NCBI RefSeq assembly: GCF_900177725.1
Contig: NZ_FXAT01000005.1
Coordinates: forward strand, 62,001 to 126,000
Source of the DNA: Paraburkholderia susongensis
Lineage (GTDB): Bacteria; Pseudomonadota; Gammaproteobacteria; Burkholderiales; Burkholderiaceae
Direction: 5' to 3'
DNA length: 64,000 bases
This document shows positions 16,962-26,054 of the stretch, piece after piece. How positions within the stretch are numbered: position 1 is the first letter of the stretch; every line of letters starts with the position of its first letter. Both the position numbers and the translations under genes were made by a program. The notes under the pieces were generated by a model that saw only the letters and a program-made list of their open reading frames with translations, made no database searches and was not told where the DNA came from.

Positions 16962-17561
16962 TCAGCCGAACAGCTTGTTTGCCGTCCTGGCAATCAGTTC
17001 ACCCTGATGGCGCGCGCCGGCGAGTTCGATGGCGCTCGGCTGGCGCTGACCCTGGCCGCCGGCGATCGTCGTGGCGCCATAGGGCGCGCCGCCGACGATC
17101 TCGTCCAGCGTCATTTGCCCCTGGTGGCTGTACGGCAGGCCGACGATCGTCATGCCGAAGTGCAGCAGATTGGTAATGACCGAAAACAACGTCGTTTCCT
17201 GGCCGCCGTGCTGACTGGCCGTCGAGGTAAAAGCGCCGCCGACCTTGCCATTCAACGCACCACTCATCCACAGCCCGCCCGCCTGATCCAGAAACGCAGC
17301 CATCTGCGACGAGATGCGCCCGAAACGCGTAGGCGTGCCGACCACGATCGCGTCGTAGTTGGCAAGCTCGGCCACCGTCGCGACCGGCGCTTTCTGGTCG
17401 AGCTTGAAGTAGGCGGCCTTGGCCACCTCTGCCGGTGCCGTTTCCGGCACCCGCTTGACGTCGACCGTGGCGCCCGCCGCGCGCGCGCCTTCGGCGACGG
17501 CATCCGCCAGCGCTTCGACATGGCCATACGAGGAATAATATAAAACCAGAACTTTCGACAT
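16962..17561 (-). CDS. wrbA: NAD(P)H:quinone oxidoreductase, WrbA type
   Basis: This 199-residue flavodoxin-like protein is WrbA by length and motifs: the FMN loop YYSSYGHVEALADAVAEGA, VGTPTRFGRISSQM and STASQHGGQETTL are all hallmarks. It reduces quinones by two electrons with FMN, avoiding semiquinone stress, in the cytosol. ATG 17561 follows AAGGAGATCGAA. It is the last gene of the co-directional run ALDH-GMC-amidohydrolase-NTF2-WrbA (85 bases after the NTF2 gene), which suggests that the pathway yields quinone or hydroquinone-like intermediates; that link is an inference. Confidence 0.95.
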   Translation of the reverse strand: MSKVLVLYYSSYGHVEALADAVAEGARAAGATVDVKRVPETAPAEVAKAAYFKLDQKAPVATVAELANYDAIVVGTPTRFGRISSQMAAFLDQAGGLWMSGALNGKVGGAFTSTASQHGGQETTLFSVITNLLHFGMTIVGLPYSHQGQMTLDEIVGGAPYGATTIAGGQGQRQPSAIELAGARHQGELIARTANKLFG

Positions 17562-17646
17562 TTCGATCTCCTTCTTATGTCCGCCGTGATGCCGTTATGG
17601 AAAAAGCTGCCCGTCCGGAGCGCGCGTTTTGGTAATCGCAAGCACG

Positions 17647-18132
17647 CTAGCCCGCGCTCAGTGGGCGGTTGTCGATCCAGTCGACCATCAACTTCCGTTG
17701 CCGGAAGTACCAATGGCCGTCCATCTTCACGAAATGATCCAGGTACCGGATTGAAGCGATCATCAAACTTCGACCGGCGTCATCAACCTTTACGTGATGC
17801 GCAAGACAGTAAGAGACCCCCGTTGCGGAGTCCTGTGACCACGTCACGGTGCTCTGACCGTTGAAGTGCGTTGTCGCCTCGTACGTGCCCAGATTCTCGA
17901 ACACGGGGCGCAAGCCTTCGCGACCACGAATTTCCTGTGTAGGGACGGCGCTACGGCTGTCCATGAAAACCAGGAACTCGGTATCCGCCGTGAACAGGGA
18001 CATCTGGCCTTCGACGTCCCGGCGATCCGCGCAATGCGCATACGCGTCGACAAGTTCGCGAATGGCAAGGCGATCGCCGATTTCCTGCGGGGTGAGGCCG
18101 TCATGGTCAGATCGTTGAATCGAAATAGTCAT
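17647..18132 (-). CDS. NTF2-like/SnoaL-type protein
   Basis: This 161-residue protein of the NTF2-like superfamily opens with a helix, EIGDRLAIRELVDAYAHCADRRD, followed by a strand-rich cone; this opening is typical of the SnoaL-like subgroup that includes dehydratases, isomerases and the small subunits of ring-hydroxylating enzymes. The HH pair in LAHHVKV lies in the pocket-forming sheet. ATG 18132 follows GGAAG. It lies 60 bases downstream of the amidohydrolase and upstream of wrbA. A catalytic or binding role on an aromatic intermediate is likely, but no reaction can be assigned. Confidence 0.75.
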   Translation of the reverse strand: MTISIQRSDHDGLTPQEIGDRLAIRELVDAYAHCADRRDVEGQMSLFTADTEFLVFMDSRSAVPTQEIRGREGLRPVFENLGTYEATTHFNGQSTVTWSQDSATGVSYCLAHHVKVDDAGRSLMIASIRYLDHFVKMDGHWYFRQRKLMVDWIDNRPLSAG

Positions 18133-18192
18133 GGGCTACTTCCTTGGCTCCGCGCTCGCTGAACGTCACTATGTTGACCGGGTTCGCAGGGT

Positions 18193-19167
18193 TCAGGCGC
18201 TTTCTTTCGCAGCCGCCCTGCGCGCCGCCAGCCTCGGGAACAGCTTCAGCGCGTTACCGGCAAGCACGGCACGGCTTTCTTCGCTGTCCAGTCCCGCGTT
18301 TGTCTCGACATCATGGCGGCAAGCGACGGCCAAATCCCGGCGAAGATACGGATAGTCGGAACCGAAAAGCACCTGATCCATGCCGACCACGGAACGAAGC
18401 ATCTGCAGGATAGCCGGCCGCCACGACACCGCCGTGTCCCAATAGAGCCTGCGAAGCGTGTCCGCAGCGGTCCCGCGCTCTTCCCCATCAGGGATCACGT
18501 TCATTTCGTCGATGACGGAAAAACGCGCCGCCAGATAGGGAATCGTGCCGCCGGCGTGAGAAATGATGTATTTCACGTTCGGGGTGCGGGCGAAGGTATT
18601 GCCATAGTGCAGTTGCGCCACCGCCCGTGTCGTGTCAGCCGTGAAATCGATCAGCGTATCCGGCAGTCCAAGGCTGCGGGCCGCGGCGTCCGGGGACGAC
18701 GTCGGGTGCACGAAGACGACCGCTGCGCGCCTTTCCAACTCGTCGAACAGAGGACGGAATCGCGTATCGCCGAGATAGATGCCGCGCGCGTTGGAGAAAA
18801 GTACGACACCGTCCAGCTTAAGGACGTCCAGACTGTATTCCAGCTCGCGCAACGCACCGTCGACATCGGGTAATGGTAGTGCCGCGTATCCGCCGAAGCG
18901 CTCAGGACGCTCCTCTATCAGCCCCGCAGACAGTTCGTTCACCCGGCGGGCAAGATCGCGGGCGGCGGCATCATCGCCCATATGGACGCCCGGCGTGCTG
19001 ATGGATGTGATCGCAACGTCGATCCCGGCGTCGTCCATGAAAGAGAGCGTGGACTCCTTCGACCAGGGCGGGGGCGTGATGCCGCCGACGGGGTTGTGTG
19101 CGTCGTTCGTCGCGCGCCAGAAAACGTCGGGAAGAATGTGGTGATGGACGTCGATAGTGAGGGACAT
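18193..19167 (-). CDS. amidohydrolase-family decarboxylase (ACMSD-like)
   Basis: This 324-residue TIM-barrel metal enzyme is of the amidohydrolase_2/ACMSD group. The opening IDVHHHILP gives the H-x-H zinc ligands, FVHPTSS and ISHAGGTIPYLAARF give the barrel His residues, and LFGSDYPYL the final Asp. Characterised relatives decarboxylate aromatic or muconate-type acids non-oxidatively (gamma-resorcylate, 6-methylsalicylate and ACMS decarboxylases); some hydrolyse. The ATG follows AAGGAATAGG. Only 12 bases separate it from the upstream GMC gene, so co-translation is likely. Decarboxylation of the acid made by the upstream oxidation genes is my inference. Confidence 0.82.
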   Translation of the reverse strand: MSLTIDVHHHILPDVFWRATNDAHNPVGGITPPPWSKESTLSFMDDAGIDVAITSISTPGVHMGDDAAARDLARRVNELSAGLIEERPERFGGYAALPLPDVDGALRELEYSLDVLKLDGVVLFSNARGIYLGDTRFRPLFDELERRAAVVFVHPTSSPDAAARSLGLPDTLIDFTADTTRAVAQLHYGNTFARTPNVKYIISHAGGTIPYLAARFSVIDEMNVIPDGEERGTAADTLRRLYWDTAVSWRPAILQMLRSVVGMDQVLFGSDYPYLRRDLAVACRHDVETNAGLDSEESRAVLAGNALKLFPRLAARRAAAKESA

Positions 19168-19179
19168 GGTCCTATTCCT

Positions 19180-20919
19180 TCATGATTGGACGGCCTTGAT
19201 AAATTCGGCGGCGCGGCCGCCGATCATGAAGGCCGGAGCATTGGTCGGCCCCGAAATGATCGACGGCATGACGGATGCGTCCGCCACGCGCAAACCGCGC
19301 AGGCCATGGACGCGAAGCTCGCTGTCCACCACGGCATCGTCGCCGGTGCCGATCTTCGCCGTACCCACCGCATGACCGAAACTCGCTGCCGCTGTCCGCG
19401 CGAGTTCGATCAGGTCCTGCCGGCTGGTGGCTTTGGAACCAGGCACAACCTCCGCTTCACGAACGCTGTCGAGTGCATGCTGGCTGCCAAGCTCGCGTGC
19501 CACTTCGATCGCCCGCACAATGGCGGCGAGATCGCGATCGGTTCCCAGATAGTTGCCTTCGATGATGGGAGCATCGCGCCAGTCCGCGCTCGCGAGCAGA
19601 ACATGACCACGGCTGGTTGGTTGAACGAGCGCCGGCGCGATCGTGAAGCCTTCTTTCGGGGGCGCGCCGAAACGGGCAGCCGCCTCCGGCGTCGCGATCG
19701 GAAGCTGCTCCAGTACCAGGTTGATATCGGTCGAATGACTGTCGACGCCGCTCGACAGGTAGACTTCCGCGTCGACGGCATTGCTGTCCGCGGGACGGTT
19801 CGGCATCTTCCCCTTGTATTGATAGACGACCCCGGACACCAGCACATGATCCTGCAGGTTCTGGCCGACACCCCGCAAGTTGGCGACCGGCTTGATGCCG
19901 AGCTTTTGCAATTGCGCGGCGTCCCCGACCCCGGAGAGCATCAGTAGCTTCGGGGTGTGAATCGCACCAGCCGCGAGGATTACTTCGCGGGTTGCCCTGA
20001 TGTTCCTCGCGCCATCGGCGGTATCGATTTCCACGCCGCTTGCGCGATCACCCTCGAAGACAACTTTTGTGACGTTGGTGTTCAGCGCAAGAGTAAGGTT
20101 CGGACGGTCGAGGTTCGGCCGCAGGAAAGCGCGGGACGAGCTCACGCGGGTGCCATCGGCGGCGATATTCATGTTGATATAGCCAGCCCCGGCGCGCATC
20201 GGCCCGTTCACGTCGTCAATGACGGGAAAACCCATCTGGCGTGCTGCCTCTATGAAGGCTGGGGCCGTCGGGTGGGGGTCCCCCGGCGTGCGAATGTGGA
20301 CTGGTCCGCCGGCCCCGCGCCACTCGTTGGCGCCGCCTTGCCAATCCTCCTGGGCCTTGTATGTCGGCAAGACGTCCTTGAAGCCCCATCCCTTCGCGCC
20401 GCCGCGTTCCCAGGCGTCATAGTCGCGCTTCAAGCCGCGCGACCACACCATGGCATTGATGGAGCTGCCGCCGCCCAGTACGTGGCCGAGCGCCATGTTG
20501 AATTTACGGTTGTCCAGCTGGGGAACCGGCGCGATCGGAAGCTTCCAGTCCAACGGACCGCCGACGTTGTAAAACCAGACACTTGGATTGCTGATCGTGG
20601 GAGCCGTGTCGGCGCCTCCCGATTCGATGACCAGCACTTTGGCGCCAGTCTTCGACAGATCTCCGGCAACGATCGCGCCTGACGCGCCCGCCCCCACCAC
20701 AATGTAATCGTAAGCTCCCTCGAGCTTCGCCTGGTTAGCCGCCTGATTGTCGCCGGCGGCGAACGCCAGATCTACCATCGCCCCCCACAGTCCACTGCCG
20801 AGACCGGCGGTAAGACCGGCAGCGCCGACGACGGCCATGAAGCGACGCCTGCCCAGCCGTCCGCTCGCCACCTGATCCAGAAGAGACTGGATCATTTCAT
20901 TTTCATTGGCATTGCTCAT
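19180..20919 (-). CDS. GMC family oxidoreductase with Tat signal
   Basis: This 579-residue FAD-dependent GMC oxidoreductase is preceded by a twin-arginine leader: RRRFMAV at residues 24-30, then a hydrophobic stretch, so it is probably exported folded with FAD. The Rossmann motif YIVVGAGASGAIVAGDL starts near residue 72; the active-site His is in FGHAVGTAKIG and the Asn in GPTNAPAFMIG. GTAK replaces the common GTCK. Relatives oxidise alcohols (choline, polyethylene glycol, aryl alcohols). GGAGG precedes the ATG. It lies 50 bases downstream of an aldehyde dehydrogenase, giving an alcohol-to-acid pair, although export would place the two steps in different compartments. Confidence 0.88.
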   Translation of the reverse strand: MSNANENEMIQSLLDQVASGRLGRRRFMAVVGAAGLTAGLGSGLWGAMVDLAFAAGDNQAANQAKLEGAYDYIVVGAGASGAIVAGDLSKTGAKVLVIESGGADTAPTISNPSVWFYNVGGPLDWKLPIAPVPQLDNRKFNMALGHVLGGGSSINAMVWSRGLKRDYDAWERGGAKGWGFKDVLPTYKAQEDWQGGANEWRGAGGPVHIRTPGDPHPTAPAFIEAARQMGFPVIDDVNGPMRAGAGYINMNIAADGTRVSSSRAFLRPNLDRPNLTLALNTNVTKVVFEGDRASGVEIDTADGARNIRATREVILAAGAIHTPKLLMLSGVGDAAQLQKLGIKPVANLRGVGQNLQDHVLVSGVVYQYKGKMPNRPADSNAVDAEVYLSSGVDSHSTDINLVLEQLPIATPEAAARFGAPPKEGFTIAPALVQPTSRGHVLLASADWRDAPIIEGNYLGTDRDLAAIVRAIEVARELGSQHALDSVREAEVVPGSKATSRQDLIELARTAAASFGHAVGTAKIGTGDDAVVDSELRVHGLRGLRVADASVMPSIISGPTNAPAFMIGGRAAEFIKAVQS

Positions 20920-20969
20920 CCTGGATCCTCCATCCTGGCGGTTGAACCTGGTGCCGGGTAGATTGCAGT

Positions 20970-22457
20970 TCAGATCGGGTACTGGCGCTGACCGCTGTGA
21001 GCGTTGATCCAGATGACGTCCTGGAACTCCTTCAGACTGTCAGGACCAGTCCGCCCCCAACCACTGTCTCGCACTCCGCCCATCGGCGCATGAATCTCGT
21101 CGTTCACTGTCGCCGAGTTGACGTTGACGATGCCGGCGAGAATTTTCGGCGCCAGCTCAAACGCGCGATAAGTGTCGCCAGCGAGGATGGATGAGGAGAG
21201 CCCGTACATCGTGCGATTGGCGGCTTCGACGGCCTGCTCAGGGGTATCGACGACTTCCACCACGACGACCGGTCCAAAGGTTTCCTCATTGGCAACAGCG
21301 GCGTCGAGCGGCACGTTGCCGAGAATGGTCGGCTGGTAGATCTGGTCCGCGAAAACACCGCCGGTATACAGCCTGGCGCCCTTGGCGAGCGCCTCCTTTA
21401 CGCGGTCATCGACCAGTTTGACCGCGGCGGGTGTGATCAATGGGCCGATGACGGTTTTCGGATCCTGAGGATCACCGGACGGCAGCGTCTTTGTACGCGC
21501 GACAAATTTTTCGAGGAACTCCTCCGCGATCTTGCGCTGTACGATGATGCGGCGTGTGTTGAGACAGATCTGCCCCTGGTGAAAAAACGCGCCGAACGTC
21601 GCGGTGCGAACCGCATAGTCCACATCCACGTCGTCGAGAATGATCATCGGGTTGTAGCCACCCAACTCCATCGTCGTGCGCTTGAGCGTTTCGCCGGCGC
21701 GCTTCGCGAGCATCTTCGCCGTCTTGACTCCGCCAATGAGGTTGATGACCCGGACATCCGGGCTCTCGAAGAAGACATCGGCGATATCCGACGCGGCGCC
21801 AGGCGCGTGGGTCACCACATTGATGACGCCTGGCGGGAAACCCGCCTCCTCCGCGATCTGCGCGAGAATGAGGCCCGCTGATATCGGTGCGAGTTCGGAC
21901 GGCTTCACAACGACCGTGTTGCCGGCTACCACCGGAGAGATGACGGCGCGCCACGACAGAACGTTGGCGCCATTCCACGGCGTAAAGCTCGCCACCACGC
22001 CCAGCGGCCGGCGCACCCCAATGGAGTGAGTGCCGGGAATGTTGGTCTCCAGGACCTCGCCCTTTGGCAAGTACATCCATCCGGCCGCCTGCTCGATCGT
22101 GGCGGCCACGAGGTCTTGCTGGAACGTGGCGAAGGAGATGGTGCTGCCCGTTTCGACGGCCAGAATCCCGGCAATCTCAGCGCGACGGCGCTTAACGATC
22201 TCGGCTGCCTTGAAGAACAGTCTGGCTCGCTCGGCTGGCGTCGTCTGCGACCAGGCGGGGAATGCCTTGGCGGCCGCGTCGACCGCCAGTTTCGCTTCCG
22301 CTCGGCCACCTGCCGCAACGCGTGCATACAAGCCGCGATCGTAAGGCCGATAAACGTCGAACAGCTTCTGATTTTCAGCCGTGCGCCATTCGCCACCCGC
22401 AAAATATCGATATTCCTTGATGCCGTTCACTTCGGTTACGCCACGTACATTGGACAT
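20970..22457 (-). CDS. NAD(P)-dependent aldehyde dehydrogenase
   Basis: This 495-residue ALDH-superfamily enzyme has the catalytic Cys in FHQGQICLNTRRI, the general-base Glu in MELGGYNPMI and the cofactor segment TPWNGANVLSW, where NG replaces the common NFP. The layout with HQGQIC resembles the benzaldehyde/vanillin/salicylaldehyde dehydrogenase branch. It oxidises an aldehyde to its acid in the cytosol. It is the first gene of the ALDH-GMC-amidohydrolase-NTF2-WrbA run, with the AraC regulator gene upstream on the same strand. An aromatic aldehyde is the best guess for substrate. Confidence 0.88.
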   Translation of the reverse strand: MSNVRGVTEVNGIKEYRYFAGGEWRTAENQKLFDVYRPYDRGLYARVAAGGRAEAKLAVDAAAKAFPAWSQTTPAERARLFFKAAEIVKRRRAEIAGILAVETGSTISFATFQQDLVAATIEQAAGWMYLPKGEVLETNIPGTHSIGVRRPLGVVASFTPWNGANVLSWRAVISPVVAGNTVVVKPSELAPISAGLILAQIAEEAGFPPGVINVVTHAPGAASDIADVFFESPDVRVINLIGGVKTAKMLAKRAGETLKRTTMELGGYNPMIILDDVDVDYAVRTATFGAFFHQGQICLNTRRIIVQRKIAEEFLEKFVARTKTLPSGDPQDPKTVIGPLITPAAVKLVDDRVKEALAKGARLYTGGVFADQIYQPTILGNVPLDAAVANEETFGPVVVVEVVDTPEQAVEAANRTMYGLSSSILAGDTYRAFELAPKILAGIVNVNSATVNDEIHAPMGGVRDSGWGRTGPDSLKEFQDVIWINAHSGQRQYPI

Positions 22458-22763
22458 CGTTTTTCTCCTCTAGCGAGCGGCTGCAGACCAGGCGCCCTGC
22501 CGTCGCCAGCGAAAGCCGCATGAAATTCTTTCTTGTTAAGGAAAGTGAGCTTTTGCTCTCCTGCTGAAGAAATTTCAAGTTAGCATGCGGCGCGATTTTC
22601 GCCTTTCCCGCGCTTGCGATTGTTTTGACCGTTTTTGCTGGCGAGCGCCGCAAGCGATGAGGATTGAGTTTCTGGCGAGCCTGGACGTGAGCTCAATTGA
22701 GCGCGATGCAGACAGTTCCGCGATCTGCACGCGCGTAGGCAGGAGATGGGCTTCTCGCTCTCG
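22458..22763. other. intergenic region between AraC regulator and its likely target operon
   Basis: About 306 bases without a gene. It must hold the promoter of the minus-strand ALDH operon. A TTGAAA hexamer reading leftwards (near 22575) and a small GAGC-TTTT-GCTC hairpin (near 22550) are visible, but I cannot define an AraC site. Confidence 0.4.
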
Positions 22764-23660
22764 CTAGAGCCGGCTGCGCCGATATTCCTTGGGCGTCATG
22801 CCGGTCGCGTGATGAAACGCTCGCGTAAAGCTGGCCTGCGAGGAAAATTGCGCATTGAGCGCTATCTCCGCGAGCGGCAGTTTGCCCGCCGCCAGGTCCG
22901 CCATCGCGCGCTCCATCCGCATGCGGCTGATATAGCGGTGCGGTGGCATACCCATGGCGAGTGAGAAGGTACGCGCAAAATGAAATGGGCTATAACCCGC
23001 GACTCCAGCGAGATCCGCAAGCGTGATGTTGTCCGCGATATTGGCTGCGATATAGTCGAGAACGCGGCGGAGCCGAATACGATCAAGACTATGCGCGGAG
23101 GACTCGGTGGGCGCGCACGCCCCGCTATCGCAATGCTTCTGGAGAAGTCTGGCCGCAAGCGTCAGGGAGGCCGTTTCGACGTACATCCGGCCAGCGGCCG
23201 TCTGATTGGCGAGTTCAGCGACGATTGAACACCCTATGTGCCGGATCACTTCGTCTCTGATGCCTGCGACATAACGGATCGAATGAGCTGGTGCGACCGG
23301 AAGATTGAAATCGTCGTTCAAGCGCTTAAATATCGCCGCGGGCAGGTATAGATGCAGTGTCTGCGGAATCGGCGCGGTCATCGTGACTTCATTGTCGCCG
23401 ACCCCGATCGGGCTGAGCGAAATCAAGCCCGTTCTTGGTACCGACTGGTGGCTCTGTCCCGCCCCGGTTCGCCTTACGATACCGTTCCTGTTGCCGGCCA
23501 CGACGAGACAGACCTCAGTGTGCTGTGGAACGATCAACGGCGTCTGGCAAGCACTGTGGCTACGAAGCTCCGCGGATATCATGGACCAGCCAAGCTTGGC
23601 GGATGATCCGAGCAGGCCGGAAGCAGGATACTTTCTCGCGCCGTGCGTTAGTAACTCCAT
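22764..23660 (-). CDS. AraC family transcriptional regulator
   Basis: This 298-residue regulator has a variable sensor half and a C-terminal AraC double helix-turn-helix (about residues 195-298, including ITLADLAGVAGYSPFHFARTF, here given in part, and the closing HHATGMTPKEYRRSRL). The frame is open to 23897, but ATG 23660 is preceded by GGAG at six bases and starts a normal-length protein, so I choose it. It lies directly upstream of the ALDH-GMC-amidohydrolase-NTF2-WrbA genes on the same strand and is probably their activator. The effector may be the pathway alcohol or aldehyde; this is inferred from position. Confidence 0.87.
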   Translation of the reverse strand: MELLTHGARKYPASGLLGSSAKLGWSMISAELRSHSACQTPLIVPQHTEVCLVVAGNRNGIVRRTGAGQSHQSVPRTGLISLSPIGVGDNEVTMTAPIPQTLHLYLPAAIFKRLNDDFNLPVAPAHSIRYVAGIRDEVIRHIGCSIVAELANQTAAGRMYVETASLTLAARLLQKHCDSGACAPTESSAHSLDRIRLRRVLDYIAANIADNITLADLAGVAGYSPFHFARTFSLAMGMPPHRYISRMRMERAMADLAAGKLPLAEIALNAQFSSQASFTRAFHHATGMTPKEYRRSRL

Positions 23661-24340
23661 AGGCCTCTCCGTGGGGGTGTCGATGCGAAATAGCTTTAAT
23701 TGGCAAGATGGACCGGATACAGATTTACTAACCTGCTGATAAAAATTCCGACTCGCTTTGGCCTGGTTCGACCAGGCATATACACAACGGACGCAGAGCG
23801 GGGATTTAACGGATAGTCTCTCAGAACTTTGCTCAATCTGCTGGCTCGCACATGAGCGTCGAGCATGAAGGTGCTTCCCTGTAGCGCGGGGATACACCCA
23901 CCGCCCTCGACTTTAATGATAAATATAATATCGATAGGGAATCGGCCCTATTTCTTCCGAGGCACCACGCCGTGTTCTGCAAGCATGTCAGGTCCAGCGC
24001 ATGCCCTCTCGGACCGTGCATGGACCATTTACCGGCCTAGCCTTCTGACTTCTGGCTACGCCGGTAATTCTCAATGGTGTCGTTGTCCAGGAATTCAGGC
24101 AAAACACCGGGAAGTAATCGGGGAGGCCGCGGCGGTACGGCTGAGATGGAAACGATCAAAACGCTTCGGGGCGCATTTCCGCCGGGGTAAGACTGTCGGA
24201 TGGATCCGGCAAATGGTCCATCGCGGCGTCAGGCGAGTCGACCGCACTTCAAGCTGACGATGATTGCCGGCAACCTGACCTGCCTCGCGCGAATGTCTGG
24301 TGGGGTGCCGCAAGGGGCGACACGATAATCATCGGCACCA
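23661..24340. other. 680-base region without a supported gene
   Basis: I see no credible coding frame. It holds an A/T-rich patch around 23915-23935 and a perfect stem ATAGGG/CCCTAT with a 6-base loop at 23934-23951, followed by a pyrimidine run, which could be a weak plus-strand terminator. The rest (24000-24330) shows only short frames with atypical composition and may be decayed sequence. Confidence 0.4.
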
Positions 24341-24601
24341 TCAAAAAGAAGGACCGACCACTGACAGTAAGTAACGACCCAGGTGCATTCCAGCTATCTG
24401 GTGAGATTGCCCCCCATTCCGCTTGACGTCATTCGTTAAAGTCTGCTTCGGATCGCTGGAATTCATAAATTGGTACGGCGCTTGCTCTTGAATTAGTTGC
24501 GCCCTTACGTCTTCATTTAGAGCCTGCGGTGTCGATTGAGCGAATGAAGACATAGCCGTGGTCAAAATAGATACGGCGACGATGGTTTGAGCGAGTTTCA
24601 T
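24341..24601 (-). CDS. small exported hypothetical protein
   Basis: This 86-residue protein has a clear signal peptide (MKLAQTIVAVSILTTAMSSFAQ) and a short polar remainder starting STPQALNEDVRAQLIQ. The layout recalls the small periplasmic DUF4148-type proteins of Burkholderiales, but the later part does not clearly match and I do not assign the family. The frame is open upstream to 24703; ATG 24601 is preceded by AGAGGAAC and begins the signal peptide, so I choose it. It is separate from the patatin gene downstream (190-base gap). Its function is unknown. Confidence 0.6.
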   Translation of the reverse strand: MKLAQTIVAVSILTTAMSSFAQSTPQALNEDVRAQLIQEQAPYQFMNSSDPKQTLTNDVKRNGGQSHQIAGMHLGRYLLSVVGPSF

Positions 24602-24790
24602 AAGAGTTCCTCTGGGCGTGACTCGCAAGCACTCGTTTGCGGGTTCAGTGAATCCAGTATAAATCGGCGGCGGCTCAGAATTGGGGCAAACAGAGCAATT
24701 CATTGTTGCCGGTTTATGCCCATGCGTTAGTCATGGAAATGCGACAGACAGCGCGGTGTTGCCCGTCTTAGCCAGCCGATTCACACCAGT

Positions 24791-26044
24791 TCAGGCGGCG
24801 ACTTTTCGTTCCGCACCAAGGGGCAATTCAGGCACGTCGCGGTCAGACTGCGGCACCTCTTCCGGCCGGCGATGGACGTCATGCGTGACGAAACCCTGTT
24901 CGCGGCTTGGCACATCGAACCACTCCCGGTGGGCAAACGAATCGCGAATGTCTTCAAGACCGCTTTCCCAATGCTCGTGCATCGTGTCGACGCTGAACTC
25001 GTAGTCCTTGTAATGCCCCTCATATGGTTTGTTCTTGTAAATAAGGTGCACCACATTGATCGCACTGCCGTCGGCCGCTTCCTCAGCGCGACGGAATAGT
25101 GGATCGGTCCTGAGCAGATCGGGCGGAACATGCCTGAGCAATTCCTTGATGAAGCGTGCGTGTTTCTGACGATCCGCCAGCATGCTGGTAATCGTCCGAG
25201 TACGGCTCGAGTACTGAATGTCCTTGGCACGTTCGGAGACATCGAGAAAATCGCCCGGCGCATTGCCTCTGGCGCTCCACAGATCGACCTGAAAAACCAG
25301 CGCATCCTTGTGGTCGGAATCGCGAAGCACCTCGGTCAGCGGTGTGTTGGAAACGAGGCCGCCGTCCCAGTAGTATTCGCCGTCGATCTCGACCGCCGGA
25401 AAGCCCGGCGGCAACGCGCCCGACGCCATGAAATGCTCCGGTTCCAGACGCATCTTCGTGTTGTCGAAGTACACCAGATTGCCGGTCCGCACGTTCACCG
25501 CCCCCACCGAAACGCGAATGTCACCATCGTTAATCCGGTCGAAATCCGCGAACTTCAACAGCGTTTCCTTCAGCGCAGCTGTGTCGTAGTAGCTGACCAC
25601 GTTCGGGTTTTGCTTGCCGAAACCTGCCATCGGCAACGGGTTGCGCGGTGAGAAGAAACCCGGCTGACCCTCTGTCAACGCGCGGCCGGCTGCCCACAAA
25701 CTTGCCCACTTGCGCGACACGTCAGGCATTCCGAACCCGGGCAGCGTCCAGGCGCCCAACCCGCCGACCCAGTCGAGCGGATGGCAGATCGAATTCCAGA
25801 AACCGCGTAATGCTTCCACGCGGTTCTCCGGCGCATTGCCTGCGATGATGGCAGTGTTCAGTGCGCCGATCGAGACGCCTGCGATCCAGTTCGGTTGCAC
25901 ACCGGCCTCGGCGAGTCCTTCGTAGACGCCGGCCTGGTAAGACCCGAGCGCGCCGCCACCCTGAAGCACCAAGGCAATTTCGTCATAGCGCGGCAACACG
26001 AACGCATCCGGCTGCCGATTGATTTTGTTTGTGCTGCTGCGCAT
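24791..26044 (-). CDS. patatin-like phospholipase/acyl hydrolase
   Basis: This 417-residue patatin-family serine hydrolase has the oxyanion loop VLQGGGALGSYQAGV at about residues 27-40, the nucleophile elbow GVSIG (Ser58) and the catalytic Asp in WDGGLVSNTPL near residue 212. The C-terminal half carries the extra domain seen in long bacterial patatins. Such genes are often found with 3-hydroxybutyrate dehydrogenase and acetoacetate decarboxylase in Burkholderiales, suggesting a role in PHB or lipid turnover. ATG 26044 follows TAAGGAGTCGTGT. The stop of bdhA lies only 11 bases upstream, so the two are probably one transcript. Confidence 0.9.
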   Translation of the reverse strand: MRSSTNKINRQPDAFVLPRYDEIALVLQGGGALGSYQAGVYEGLAEAGVQPNWIAGVSIGALNTAIIAGNAPENRVEALRGFWNSICHPLDWVGGLGAWTLPGFGMPDVSRKWASLWAAGRALTEGQPGFFSPRNPLPMAGFGKQNPNVVSYYDTAALKETLLKFADFDRINDGDIRVSVGAVNVRTGNLVYFDNTKMRLEPEHFMASGALPPGFPAVEIDGEYYWDGGLVSNTPLTEVLRDSDHKDALVFQVDLWSARGNAPGDFLDVSERAKDIQYSSRTRTITSMLADRQKHARFIKELLRHVPPDLLRTDPLFRRAEEAADGSAINVVHLIYKNKPYEGHYKDYEFSVDTMHEHWESGLEDIRDSFAHREWFDVPSREQGFVTHDVHRRPEEVPQSDRDVPELPLGAERKVAA

Positions 26045-26054
26045 ACACGACTCC

